Assembly: GCA_022791355.1 (NCBI GenBank)
Contig: JAAVYX010000192.1
Coordinates: forward strand, 1 to 5,150
Direction: 5' to 3'
Length of the DNA: 5,150 nt
From: Clostridiales bacterium
GTDB taxonomy: Bacteria > Bacillota > Clostridia > Oscillospirales > Acutalibacteraceae
The notes beneath the pieces were generated by a model, which was not told the origin of the DNA, did not search any database, and saw nothing but the letters and a program-made list of their open reading frames with translations. Every line of letters begins with the position of its first letter. Position 1 is the first letter of the stretch. Shown here one piece after another: positions 1 through 5,106 of the stretch. A program made the translations under genes and the position numbers.

Positions 1-60
1 AACCTCCATCTATGCTAAAACAAACAAAAGGAAATCTGGCGCGAAACCTCGCTTCCAGCC

Positions 61-120
61 AAAAAACAAAAAAGAAAAAATCAGAAGTGAATCCTCCCTC
101 CCAGTCAAATAATAAAAAAA
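61..120 (+). promoter_or_regulatory. A-tract-rich leader upstream of the response regulator; weak possible -10
   Basis: Three runs of six A (61-66, 68-73, 75-80) are separated by single bases, and a seven-A run lies at 114-120. AATAAT at 108-113 matches five of six bases of a TATAAT -10 box, but the hexamer 17 bases upstream (AAGTGA, 85-90) is not a -35. A promoter here would leave only a very short leader before the ribosome binding site. The regulatory genes may instead be transcribed from upstream of the window. No copy of the operator seen at 1859-1872 occurs in this leader, so autoregulation through that motif is not supported. Confidence 0.25.
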
Positions 121-125
121 CCAAA

Positions 126-130
126 AGGAG
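126..130 (+). promoter_or_regulatory. Ribosome binding site that decides the response regulator start
   Basis: AGGAG at 126-130 lies 5 bases before the ATG at 136 and 8 bases before the ATG at 139. The other clear sites in this window have 7 bases (kinase), 9 bases (ATPase) and 8 bases (last gene), so the second ATG fits better. The choice changes the protein by one methionine only. Confidence 0.7.
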
Positions 131-138
131 CCGGGATG

Positions 139-810
139 ATGTATAAAATCCTTCTTATAGAAGACGACCCCGCCATGTCGTCCGCCATGAAAAAACAAAT
201 CGAAGCCTGGGGCCATCAGGTATCCTTAGTCAAGGATTTTCAAAACATCCTGCCCGCCTTCACGGATTTCGACCCCCATCTGGTCCTCATCGACGTCATG
301 CTTCCCTTCTATAACGGCTACCACTGGTGCGGCGAAATCCGGAAGATTTCCAACGTGCCTATCGTTTTTATATCCTCCGCGTCGGATAATATGAATATCG
401 TCATGGCCATGAACATGGGGGCCGACGACTTTATCGCCAAGCCCTTTGACCTGAACGTCCTCATCGCCAAGGTGCAGGCCGTGCTGCGGCGCACCTACGA
501 CCTGGCCGGAAAAATTCCCATTCTGGAGCACCGGGGCGCGATTCTCAATCTGAACGACGCCACCCTGACCTACGAGGGGCAAAAGCTGGACCTGACCCGC
601 AACGACTTTCGCATCCTGCAAGCCCTGATGGAAAACCGGGGCAAGGTGGTCAGCCGGAACACCCTGATGACCCGTCTGTGGGAAAACGACGCCTACGTGG
701 AGGAAAACACCCTGACCGTCAACATCACCCGGCTGCGCAAGAAGCTGGAGGCGGCCGGCCTGACCGGCTTTATCGCCACCAGGGCCGGCAGCGGCTATAT
801 CATCGAATAA
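139..810 (+). CDS. OmpR/PhoB-family response regulator, Bce-type (BceR-like)
   Basis: DNA-binding response regulator of 223 residues, the usual length for the OmpR family. The receiver domain spans about residues 1-115: acidic pair E8-D9, phosphorylation site D52 in LIDVMLP, conserved hydroxyl S79 in FISSAS, and K101 in AKPFD. A winged-helix DNA-binding domain follows (about 124-223), with the recognition-helix region near 187-203 and the C-terminal wing ending in RAGSGYIIE. All phosphotransfer residues are intact. The kinase gene follows after 13 bases, and a Bce-type transporter with a matching operator lies downstream, so the likely role is activation of the transporter promoter once phosphorylated. 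The start at 139 is chosen on ribosome-site spacing; 136 is possible. Regulator identity is very sure; the target assignment is inference from context and the operator motif. I leave the symbol empty because the inducing peptide is unknown. Confidence 0.95.
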   Translation: MYKILLIEDDPAMSSAMKKQIEAWGHQVSLVKDFQNILPAFTDFDPHLVLIDVMLPFYNGYHWCGEIRKISNVPIVFISSASDNMNIVMAMNMGADDFIAKPFDLNVLIAKVQAVLRRTYDLAGKIPILEHRGAILNLNDATLTYEGQKLDLTRNDFRILQALMENRGKVVSRNTLMTRLWENDAYVEENTLTVNITRLRKKLEAAGLTGFIATRAGSGYIIE

Positions 811-823
811 GGGAGGCGCGGCC

Positions 824-1840
824 ATGACGGCGGATAAAAAAATAAAAACGGTCGGGCCCGCGCTGCAAGGGTATTTGCGGCGGCGAACGCCGGTTCTGCT
901 GGCCTTTTTGGCTTTTAACTGTATTTTCGCCTGCGTCTTTTTTCTGTATGATCTGCAAATCGAAGCGGTGCTCTATGCCGCCGTCCTCTGCGCGATTACC
1001 GGACTGGTCCTTCTCGTCCTGGGTTTTCTTCGGTATTACAAAAAGCACAGGGAGCTTTTACGTATTCTGGACTGTGTGACCCTGCTGGCCGACCAGCTCC
1101 CCGAGCCGGACGATCCTTTGGAGGCCGACTATCAGGAGATGGTGAGGGCCCTGCTGTCCATCAACAGCCGGAATTTGACGGCCTGGCAGTCCCAGCGGAG
1201 CGAGAGCCTGGATTACTATACCGCCTGGGCCCACCAGATCAAGACCCCCATCGCGGTCATGCGTATGCTTTTGCAGGGAGAGGACACCGAGGAGCACGGG
1301 GAGCTGCTGGGCGAGCTCTTTCGCATCGAGCAGTATGTGGAGATGGTCCTGAGCTTTTTCCGGCTGGACAGCGTCTCCTCCGACTTCCTTTTCAAGGAGT
1401 ATCCGCTGGACGATATCATCAAGCAGGCGGTGCATAAGTACGCCGGCCAGTTCGTGCGCAAACGCATCCGGCTGGTTTACAGGGGGACCGGCGCCCGGGT
1501 CCTCACCGACGAAAAATGGCTGGGCTTTATCATCGAGCAGCTGCTTTCCAACGCCGTCAAGTATACCGAACGGGGAGAAGTGACCATATCGGTGCATAAC
1601 AAGGTCCTCACCATTTCGGACACCGGCATCGGCGTCGCCCCCGAGGACCTGCCCCGTATCTTTGAGAAGGGCTTCACCGGCTACAACGGCCGGGCGAATA
1701 AAAAGTCCACCGGGCTGGGACTCTATCTGTGCAAGCAGGCCGCCGACCGTCTTTCCCACCGGCTGAGCGCCCGGTCGGTCCCCGGCGAAGGGACCGCCGT
1801 GTCGGTGGATCTGCGACAGACAAAACTGGAGATGGAATAA
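824..1840 (+). CDS. Intramembrane-sensing sensor histidine kinase, Bce-type (BceS-like)
   Basis: Membrane histidine kinase of 338 residues, close to the length of BceS-type kinases. Two hydrophobic helices (about 23-43 and 47-70) are joined by only a few residues, so there is no extracellular sensor domain. No PAS or obvious HAMP domain is present; the linker runs straight to the dimerisation and phosphoacceptor region. H137 in WAHQIKTPIAVM is the phosphoacceptor. The ATP-binding domain shows the N box (N243 in EQLLSNAVKYT), the G1 box (DTGIG, 266-270), the F box (IFEKGF, 279-284) and the G2 box (GLGL, 297-300). A GGGAGG site lies 7 bases before the start. In studied relatives such kinases need their ABC transporter to detect peptide antibiotics, and the downstream transporter genes fit that. 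All catalytic motifs are intact. The partner is almost certainly the regulator just upstream. Confidence 0.95.
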   Translation: MTADKKIKTVGPALQGYLRRRTPVLLAFLAFNCIFACVFFLYDLQIEAVLYAAVLCAITGLVLLVLGFLRYYKKHRELLRILDCVTLLADQLPEPDDPLEADYQEMVRALLSINSRNLTAWQSQRSESLDYYTAWAHQIKTPIAVMRMLLQGEDTEEHGELLGELFRIEQYVEMVLSFFRLDSVSSDFLFKEYPLDDIIKQAVHKYAGQFVRKRIRLVYRGTGARVLTDEKWLGFIIEQLLSNAVKYTERGEVTISVHNKVLTISDTGIGVAPEDLPRIFEKGFTGYNGRANKKSTGLGLYLCKQAADRLSHRLSARSVPGEGTAVSVDLRQTKLEME

Positions 1841-1852
1841 GGATTTATCGTC

Positions 1853-1878
1853 CCGGCCTTACAAAAATGTAAGGCCGG
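1853..1878. repeat. 11-bp perfect inverted repeat centred on the operator
   Basis: The arms 1853-1863 and 1868-1878 are perfectly complementary around an AAAA centre. The inner five base pairs on each side are the operator; the outer CCGGCC/GGCCGG part extends it. A further pairing of CGTCCC (1849-1854) with GGGACG (1880-1885) is possible if 1877-1879 bulge out. As RNA this would be a strong hairpin starting 12 bases after the kinase stop codon, but no U run follows, so it is not a canonical intrinsic terminator. It could still protect the 3' end of the kinase transcript or cause pausing. Confidence 0.75.
1859..1872. promoter_or_regulatory. Predicted BceR-type operator (TNACA-N4-TGTAA) upstream of the transporter genes
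   Basis: TTACA (1859-1863), AAAA (1864-1867) and TGTAA (1868-1872) match exactly the TNACA-N4-TGTAA consensus that I recall being reported for regulators controlling Bce-type transporters in Firmicutes. It is the only full match I found in the window's non-coding DNA. It sits in the gap between the kinase and the ATPase genes, about 55 bases upstream of the predicted -10, a position suited to an activator. The site lies inside a longer palindrome (1853-1878). The motif match is seen; binding by the regulator encoded at 139-810 is inferred. Confidence 0.8.
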
Positions 1879-1927
1879 CGGGACGGATTGTCACCCCGTT
1901 CGATGGCGGGAAGGGGCTTCCATTCGC

Positions 1928-1933
1928 TATACT
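1928..1933 (+). promoter_or_regulatory. Predicted -10 element of the transporter promoter, no clear -35
   Basis: TATACT matches five of six bases of TATAAT and would start RNA near 1940, just ahead of the AAGGAGG site at 1952-1958. Hexamers 16 to 18 bases upstream (around 1904-1911) are GC-rich and do not resemble TTGACA. TTGTCA at 1888-1893 resembles a -35 but is 34 bases from this -10, too far to pair with it. A good -10 without a -35, below a dyad operator, is the usual look of an activator-dependent promoter. Confidence 0.55.
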
Positions 1934-1951
1934 GATGGCAGTAAACAACAC

Positions 1952-1958
1952 AAGGAGG
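1952..1958 (+). promoter_or_regulatory. Ribosome binding site that decides the ATPase start
   Basis: AAGGAGG lies 9 bases before the ATG at 1968. An in-frame ATG at 1935 would add MAVNNTRRRRH but has no ribosome site, and it lies right next to the predicted -10 (1928-1933), upstream of the likely transcription start. The ribosome site itself would then be inside the coding region. The start at 1968 is therefore preferred. Confidence 0.85.
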
Positions 1959-1967
1959 CGGCGTCAT

Positions 1968-2735
1968 ATGGCGATTTTGGAAGTGAACAGCCTGAAAAAA
2001 ATCTATACCACCCGGTTTGGGGGCAGTCAGGTGCAGGCCCTGTCCCAGGTGTCCTTCTCGGTGGAGGAGGGGGAGTATGTGGCCATTATGGGCGAGTCGG
2101 GCTCGGGCAAGACCACCCTGCTCAACATTCTGGCCGCGCTGGACAAACCCACCAGCGGCGAGGTGCTGCTGGACGGCAAGCGTCTTTCAGATATAAAGGA
2201 AAAGGAGATTTCGGCCTTCCGCCGGGACAATCTGGGCTTTGTTTTCCAGGACTTCAATCTCTTGGACACCTTTTCCCTACAGGACAATATCTTTCTGCCC
2301 CTCGTGCTGGCGGGCAAGGGATACCCCGAAATGAACCGGCGGCTGATCCCCATCGCCCGCAATCTGGGGATTCAGGACATTCTCAAAAAGTTCCCCTACG
2401 AGGTATCGGGAGGACAGAAGCAGCGGGCGGCCGTGGCCCGGGCCCTTATCACCCAGCCCCGGCTGATCCTGGCCGACGAGCCCACCGGCGCGCTGGACTC
2501 CCGGGCCACCGACAGTCTGCTCCAGCTGTTCAATGAGATCAACGAAAACGGCCAGACCATTCTCATGGTCACCCATTCGGTGATGGCGGCCAGCCGCGCC
2601 GGCCGGGTGCTCTTCATCAAGGACGGGGAGGTCTTCCACCAGATTTACAGGGGCGGCAGCACCAATCAGGAGCTGTACCAGAAGATTTCCGACACCCTAA
2701 CCCTGATTGCGACGGGCGGTGACCAGCATGAATAA
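1968..2735 (+). CDS. ABC transporter ATP-binding protein, Bce-type (BceA-like)
   Basis: Cytoplasmic ATPase subunit of 255 residues that powers the permease encoded next. In order: Walker A GESGSGKTT (42-50), Q-loop Q94 in FVFQDFNLL, ABC signature VSGGQ (146-150), Walker B LILADE with catalytic E171, D-loop ALDS (175-178), and switch histidine H203 in VTHS. All nucleotide-binding residues are present. The fold belongs to the MacB/LolD/FtsE-like group that pairs with FtsX-type permeases; BceA is the member that fits this gene order. The gene begins 127 bases after the kinase stop, behind its own predicted operator and promoter, and overlaps the permease start by 8 bases. Known relatives give resistance to bacitracin, nisin, mersacidin and similar cell-wall-targeting peptides. 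Which peptide is handled here cannot be told, so no symbol is given. Confidence 0.95.
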   Translation: MAILEVNSLKKIYTTRFGGSQVQALSQVSFSVEEGEYVAIMGESGSGKTTLLNILAALDKPTSGEVLLDGKRLSDIKEKEISAFRRDNLGFVFQDFNLLDTFSLQDNIFLPLVLAGKGYPEMNRRLIPIARNLGIQDILKKFPYEVSGGQKQRAAVARALITQPRLILADEPTGALDSRATDSLLQLFNEINENGQTILMVTHSVMAASRAGRVLFIKDGEVFHQIYRGGSTNQELYQKISDTLTLIATGGDQHE

Positions 2736-4731
2736 GCTCTTTTACCCAAAGCTGGCCGCAACCAACATTAAAAAGAACGGCAGGACCTACATCCCCTACA
2801 TCCTCACCTGCACCATAACCGCGGCCATGTTTTACATCATCCGTTCCCTCTCCCTCAACGCGGGGCTGGAGCGCATGGCCGGGTCGGACACCTTGACCTA
2901 CACCATGGGTCTTGGCAGCTGGGTGGTAGGCATTTTCGCCGTCATCTTCCTTTTTTACACCAACAGCTTTTTGATGAAGCGGCGGAAAAAGGAATTCGGC
3001 CTTTTCAACATTTTAGGCATGGAGAAAAAGCATCTTTCCCGAGTCATCGCCCTGGAGACGGTCTACATCGCCGTTGTCAGTCTGGCGGCCGGGCTGCTGC
3101 TGGGGATCTTGCTGGATAAGCTGATGTATCTGGCCATCGGCAAATGGCTGGACGCACCGGTGACCCTGGGCTTTTATATCTCCTGGCAGGCGATTCTCAC
3201 CACCCTGCTCCTTTTCGCCGCCATTTTCCTGCTCATCTTTTTAAACTCCCTGCGGCAGATTCACCTGGCCAATCCCATCGAGCTGCTGCGAGGCGGCAGC
3301 GTGGGGGAGAAGGAGCCCAAAACCAAATGGCTCATGGCCCTGCTGGGAACGGCCAGCCTGGGAACCGGCTACTATCTGGCCGTGACCGTCAAACAGCCCA
3401 CCGAGGCCGTGCTGATTTTTTTCCTGGCCGTCATCCTGGTCATCATCGGCACCTATCTGCTCTTTACCGCCGGCAGCATCGCCCTGCTCAAGCTGCTGCG
3501 GCGCAGCAAGGGCTACTATTATAAGGCCAGACACTTCACCAGCGTGGCGGGGCTGATCTACCGGATGAAGCAGAACGCGGTGGGACTTGCCAACATCTGT
3601 ATTCTTTCCACCATGGTGCTGGTCATGATCGCCTCCACCTCCTCTCTGATGCTGGGTATGGAGGAGGTCATAGACGCACGGTATCCCTACGATATATATT
3701 TCGAAGCCGCCAATTTCGATCCCGCCGCCCAGGAGGCCCTCGCCGCCCAGACCGACCGTCTGCTGGCCGGCAGGCAGCTGGAAAAGACCGAAGAGACGGC
3801 CTACCGTTACCTGTCCTTTGCCGCCCACCGGTCGGGCCAAGCCTTTTCTACGGCCGAGGGCGTCGACTATGCCAAGCTGGACGGGGTAAACAGCCTCTTT
3901 TTCGTCCCGCTGGAGGACTATAACCGGTCGGCCGGCCAGCAGTATACTCTAGGGGAGGGGGAAGTACTCCTCTATTCCAACCGGGAGAAGTACGCCGGGG
4001 ATACGCTGGAGGTGGACGGTATGCGCTTTACCGTGGCCCAGCGCCTGTCCGGCTTTTTGGGAAACGGTCACGCGGCGGCCGATATTGTTCCCAGCCACTT
4101 TATTGTGGTAAGGGATATGGAGGTTATCCAAAGGCTGGACGTTTTCCAAAAAGGCTCCTATGGGGAAAATGCCTCCGACCTTCAGTTTTTCTACGGCTTC
4201 AATATGGACGCCGGCCGGGAGACCCAGCTGGCGGTTTACGACGAGTTGTTTGAAGGCCTGCAAACCTACCAGAGCCAGGTGACCCACCGGTCCAGCGTCA
4301 GGGTGGAATCCAAGGCCGAGTCCCGGGAGCGGGTTATGTCCCTGTACGGCGGGTTCTTCTTTATCGGGGTGTTTTTGGGCAGCCTCTTTATCATGGCCAC
4401 CATCCTCATCATCTACTATAAGCAGATTTCCGAAGGGTATGAGGACAAGGAGCGGTACGCCATCATGCAGAAGGTGGGCATGAGCCGCGGCGAAGTAAAA
4501 AGGTCCATCCACGCCCAGATTCTCACCGTTTTCTTCCTGCCCCTGCTGACGGCCGGGGTCCATACGGCCTTTTCCTTTCCCATCATGTCCAAGGTTCTGA
4601 CCATCTTCAGCCTGACCAATACAACCCTTTTTATCCTGTGCACCCTTGGCTGTTTTCTGGCCTTCGCCCTGATCTACAGCCTGATCTACAGCCTCACCGC
4701 AAAGGCCTATTACCGCATCATCAGCCGGTAA
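2728..4731 (+). CDS. FtsX-type ABC transporter permease with large extracellular domain, Bce-type (BceB-like)
   Basis: Membrane permease of 667 residues, similar in length to BceB proteins. Ten hydrophobic segments are visible (about 21-40, 61-82, 109-133, 150-173, 202-221, 227-256, 287-309, 541-563, 597-620 and 630-656). A hydrophilic block of roughly 230 residues (310-540) lies between segments 7 and 8; this is the hallmark extracellular domain of the family, linked in relatives to drug recognition and signalling to the kinase. An FtsX-like stretch covers about 65-185 (GLFNILGMEKKHL at 91-103), with a second after segment 8 (YAIMQKVGMSRGEVKR, 577-592). The ATG at 2728 overlaps the ATPase stop by 8 bases, and GGTGA at 2718-2722 is only a weak ribosome site, so translational coupling is likely. 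A TTG at 2707 would add seven residues but has no better support. The family protects undecaprenyl-phosphate lipid intermediates from peptides rather than simply exporting the drug; that role is inferred here. Confidence 0.95.
   Translation: MNKLFYPKLAATNIKKNGRTYIPYILTCTITAAMFYIIRSLSLNAGLERMAGSDTLTYTMGLGSWVVGIFAVIFLFYTNSFLMKRRKKEFGLFNILGMEKKHLSRVIALETVYIAVVSLAAGLLLGILLDKLMYLAIGKWLDAPVTLGFYISWQAILTTLLLFAAIFLLIFLNSLRQIHLANPIELLRGGSVGEKEPKTKWLMALLGTASLGTGYYLAVTVKQPTEAVLIFFLAVILVIIGTYLLFTAGSIALLKLLRRSKGYYYKARHFTSVAGLIYRMKQNAVGLANICILSTMVLVMIASTSSLMLGMEEVIDARYPYDIYFEAANFDPAAQEALAAQTDRLLAGRQLEKTEETAYRYLSFAAHRSGQAFSTAEGVDYAKLDGVNSLFFVPLEDYNRSAGQQYTLGEGEVLLYSNREKYAGDTLEVDGMRFTVAQRLSGFLGNGHAAADIVPSHFIVVRDMEVIQRLDVFQKGSYGENASDLQFFYGFNMDAGRETQLAVYDELFEGLQTYQSQVTHRSSVRVESKAESRERVMSLYGGFFFIGVFLGSLFIMATILIIYYKQISEGYEDKERYAIMQKVGMSRGEVKRSIHAQILTVFFLPLLTAGVHTAFSFPIMSKVLTIFSLTNTTLFILCTLGCFLAFALIYSLIYSLTAKAYYRIISR
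4668..4691 (+). repeat. Perfect 12-bp tandem duplication inside the permease gene
   Basis: CCTGATCTACAG occurs twice in a row (4668-4679 and 4680-4691). It keeps the reading frame and encodes LIYSLIYS (648-655) at the end of the last membrane helix. It looks like an in-frame slippage duplication; gain or loss of a copy would change the protein by four residues without a frameshift. Confidence 0.85.
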
Positions 4732-4749
4732 AGGGCGATACGCAAGGCC

Positions 4750-4784
4750 AAAGCCGTTCCGCCGCAAGCGGGACGGCTTTTGTG
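4750..4784 (+). terminator. Intrinsic terminator after the transporter genes
   Basis: The arms 4750-4762 and 4768-4780 form a 13-base-pair stem with one G-U wobble and a five-base loop (CGCAA). The stem ends in TTTT followed by GTGT, so the U tract is short but present. It begins 19 bases after the permease stop and closes the transporter transcript. The AAA run at the start of the 5' arm gives it some potential on the opposite strand too. Confidence 0.8.
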
Positions 4785-4902
4785 TCTCCCTCCGGCCCTG
4801 CGGGTCAAAACAGGCCGCTGGGGGAATCCCCTTGGAAGAGATTACATTATGCAATGTTTTACAGGAGGCGTCGGGTCGCAATTGTGCATAAGGGCTTATT
4901 AA

Positions 4903-4933
4903 TTTGCGGAAAAATGCTGGTTTTGCGGTAAAA
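4903..4933 (+). repeat. Pair of near-identical 12-bp direct repeats, 19-bp period
   Basis: TTTGCGGAAAAA (4903-4914) and TTTGCGGTAAAA (4922-4933) differ at one base. The second copy also takes part in an inverted repeat, GGTTTT (4919-4924) with AAAACC (4930-4935). The role is unknown; a protein-binding site or chance in AT-rich DNA are both possible. Confidence 0.5.
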
Positions 4934-4961
4934 CCGTAAAAAAACGTTGGTGTTTTTTCGG
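4934..4961. repeat. A/T-rich hairpin in the spacer
   Basis: AAAAAAC (4939-4945) pairs with GTTTTTT (4952-4958) across the loop GTTGGT. CCG (4934-4936) pairs with CGG (4959-4961), leaving two bases bulged. The stem is mostly A-T and no separate U run follows, so it is weak as a terminator. It could act as a back-up for the one at 4750-4784. Confidence 0.4.
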
Positions 4962-5037
4962 ATATCCTCAGAAAAACTGGTATGCGAATTGGTGGATATG
5001 CATAAATTTCAGAGAATTTCTTGTGTGGGTTTGAGCG

Positions 5038-5066
5038 TTGTGTTTTGCAGGAAGAACTGTTAAAAT
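5038..5066 (+). promoter_or_regulatory. Predicted extended -10 promoter for the gene at 5107
   Basis: The -10 TAAAAT (5061-5066) is preceded by TG at 5058-5059, giving an extended -10. TTGTGT (5038-5043) is a fair -35 with exactly 17 bases between the two. RNA would start near 5073, leaving a leader of about 34 bases. The alternative TTGAGC at 5031-5036 is too far from this -10. Confidence 0.7.
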
Positions 5067-5073
5067 GAAAGCG

Positions 5074-5090
5074 ATCCTAAAATACAGGAT
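5074..5090 (+). repeat. Small inverted repeat at the predicted 5' end of the last transcript
   Basis: ATCCT (5074-5078) and AGGAT (5086-5090) flank a seven-base loop. The hairpin would sit at the very 5' end of the RNA and finish two bases before the AGGAGG site. It could stabilise the messenger or modulate ribosome access; with only five base pairs it may also be chance. Confidence 0.4.
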
Positions 5091-5106
5091 ATAGGAGGTA
5101 ATACGT

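Larger units (their letters stand above)
4785..5037. other. Non-coding AT-rich spacer
   Basis: I see no supported gene here. Open frames in it are short and lack ribosome sites; AGGAGG-like bases at 4862-4868 have no suitable start codon behind them. It holds short repeats (4903-4933, 5005-5020), small dyads (ACATT/AATGT at 4844-4857, ATAAG/CTTAT at 4888-4899) and an A/T-rich hairpin (4934-4961). Base composition drops sharply in GC compared with the genes on the left. It separates the resistance module from an unrelated or at least independently promoted gene. Confidence 0.6.

Noticed and set aside
36..58. Hairpin of CTGG/CCAG enclosing GCGA/TCGC near the left edge, as a possible terminator
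   Set aside because: The stem is short and interrupted, and on the plus strand it is followed by A rather than T. On the minus strand it is followed by ATTTCCTTTTG, but no minus-strand gene is visible to end there.
1058..1759. Long minus-strand open frame across the kinase gene
   Set aside because: The plus-strand frame carries all kinase motifs; the antisense translation has no recognisable domain.
1888..1916. TTGTCA as the -35 of the transporter promoter
   Set aside because: At 17 bases downstream the sequence is AAGGGG, which is not a -10, and the real -10 candidate is 34 bases away.
1935..1967. Upstream ATG start for the ATPase, adding an arginine-rich MAVNNTRRRRH extension
   Set aside because: No ribosome site precedes it, it abuts the predicted -10 and lies upstream of the likely transcription start, and the AAGGAGG site for the ATG at 1968 would be inside it.
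2707..2727. TTG start for the permease, adding seven residues
   Set aside because: No ribosome site, and the ATG at 2728 gives the usual BceB-like N terminus and a typical short overlap with the ATPase gene.
4842..4859. TTACA followed by TGTTT, resembling the operator, in the spacer
   Set aside because: The gap is eight bases instead of four and the right half is TGTTT rather than TGTAA, so it does not fit the consensus.
3949..4881. Long open frame of 310 codons on the minus strand across the permease gene
   Set aside because: It is antisense to a gene with clear family features, has a low-complexity composition rich in G, Q and H, and shows no motif; it is a product of high GC at third positions.
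4638..4931. Plus-strand open frame of 97 codons overlapping the permease end and terminator
   Set aside because: It overlaps the permease out of frame and runs through the terminator. Its inner ATG at 4854 gives a short cationic peptide but has no ribosome site.
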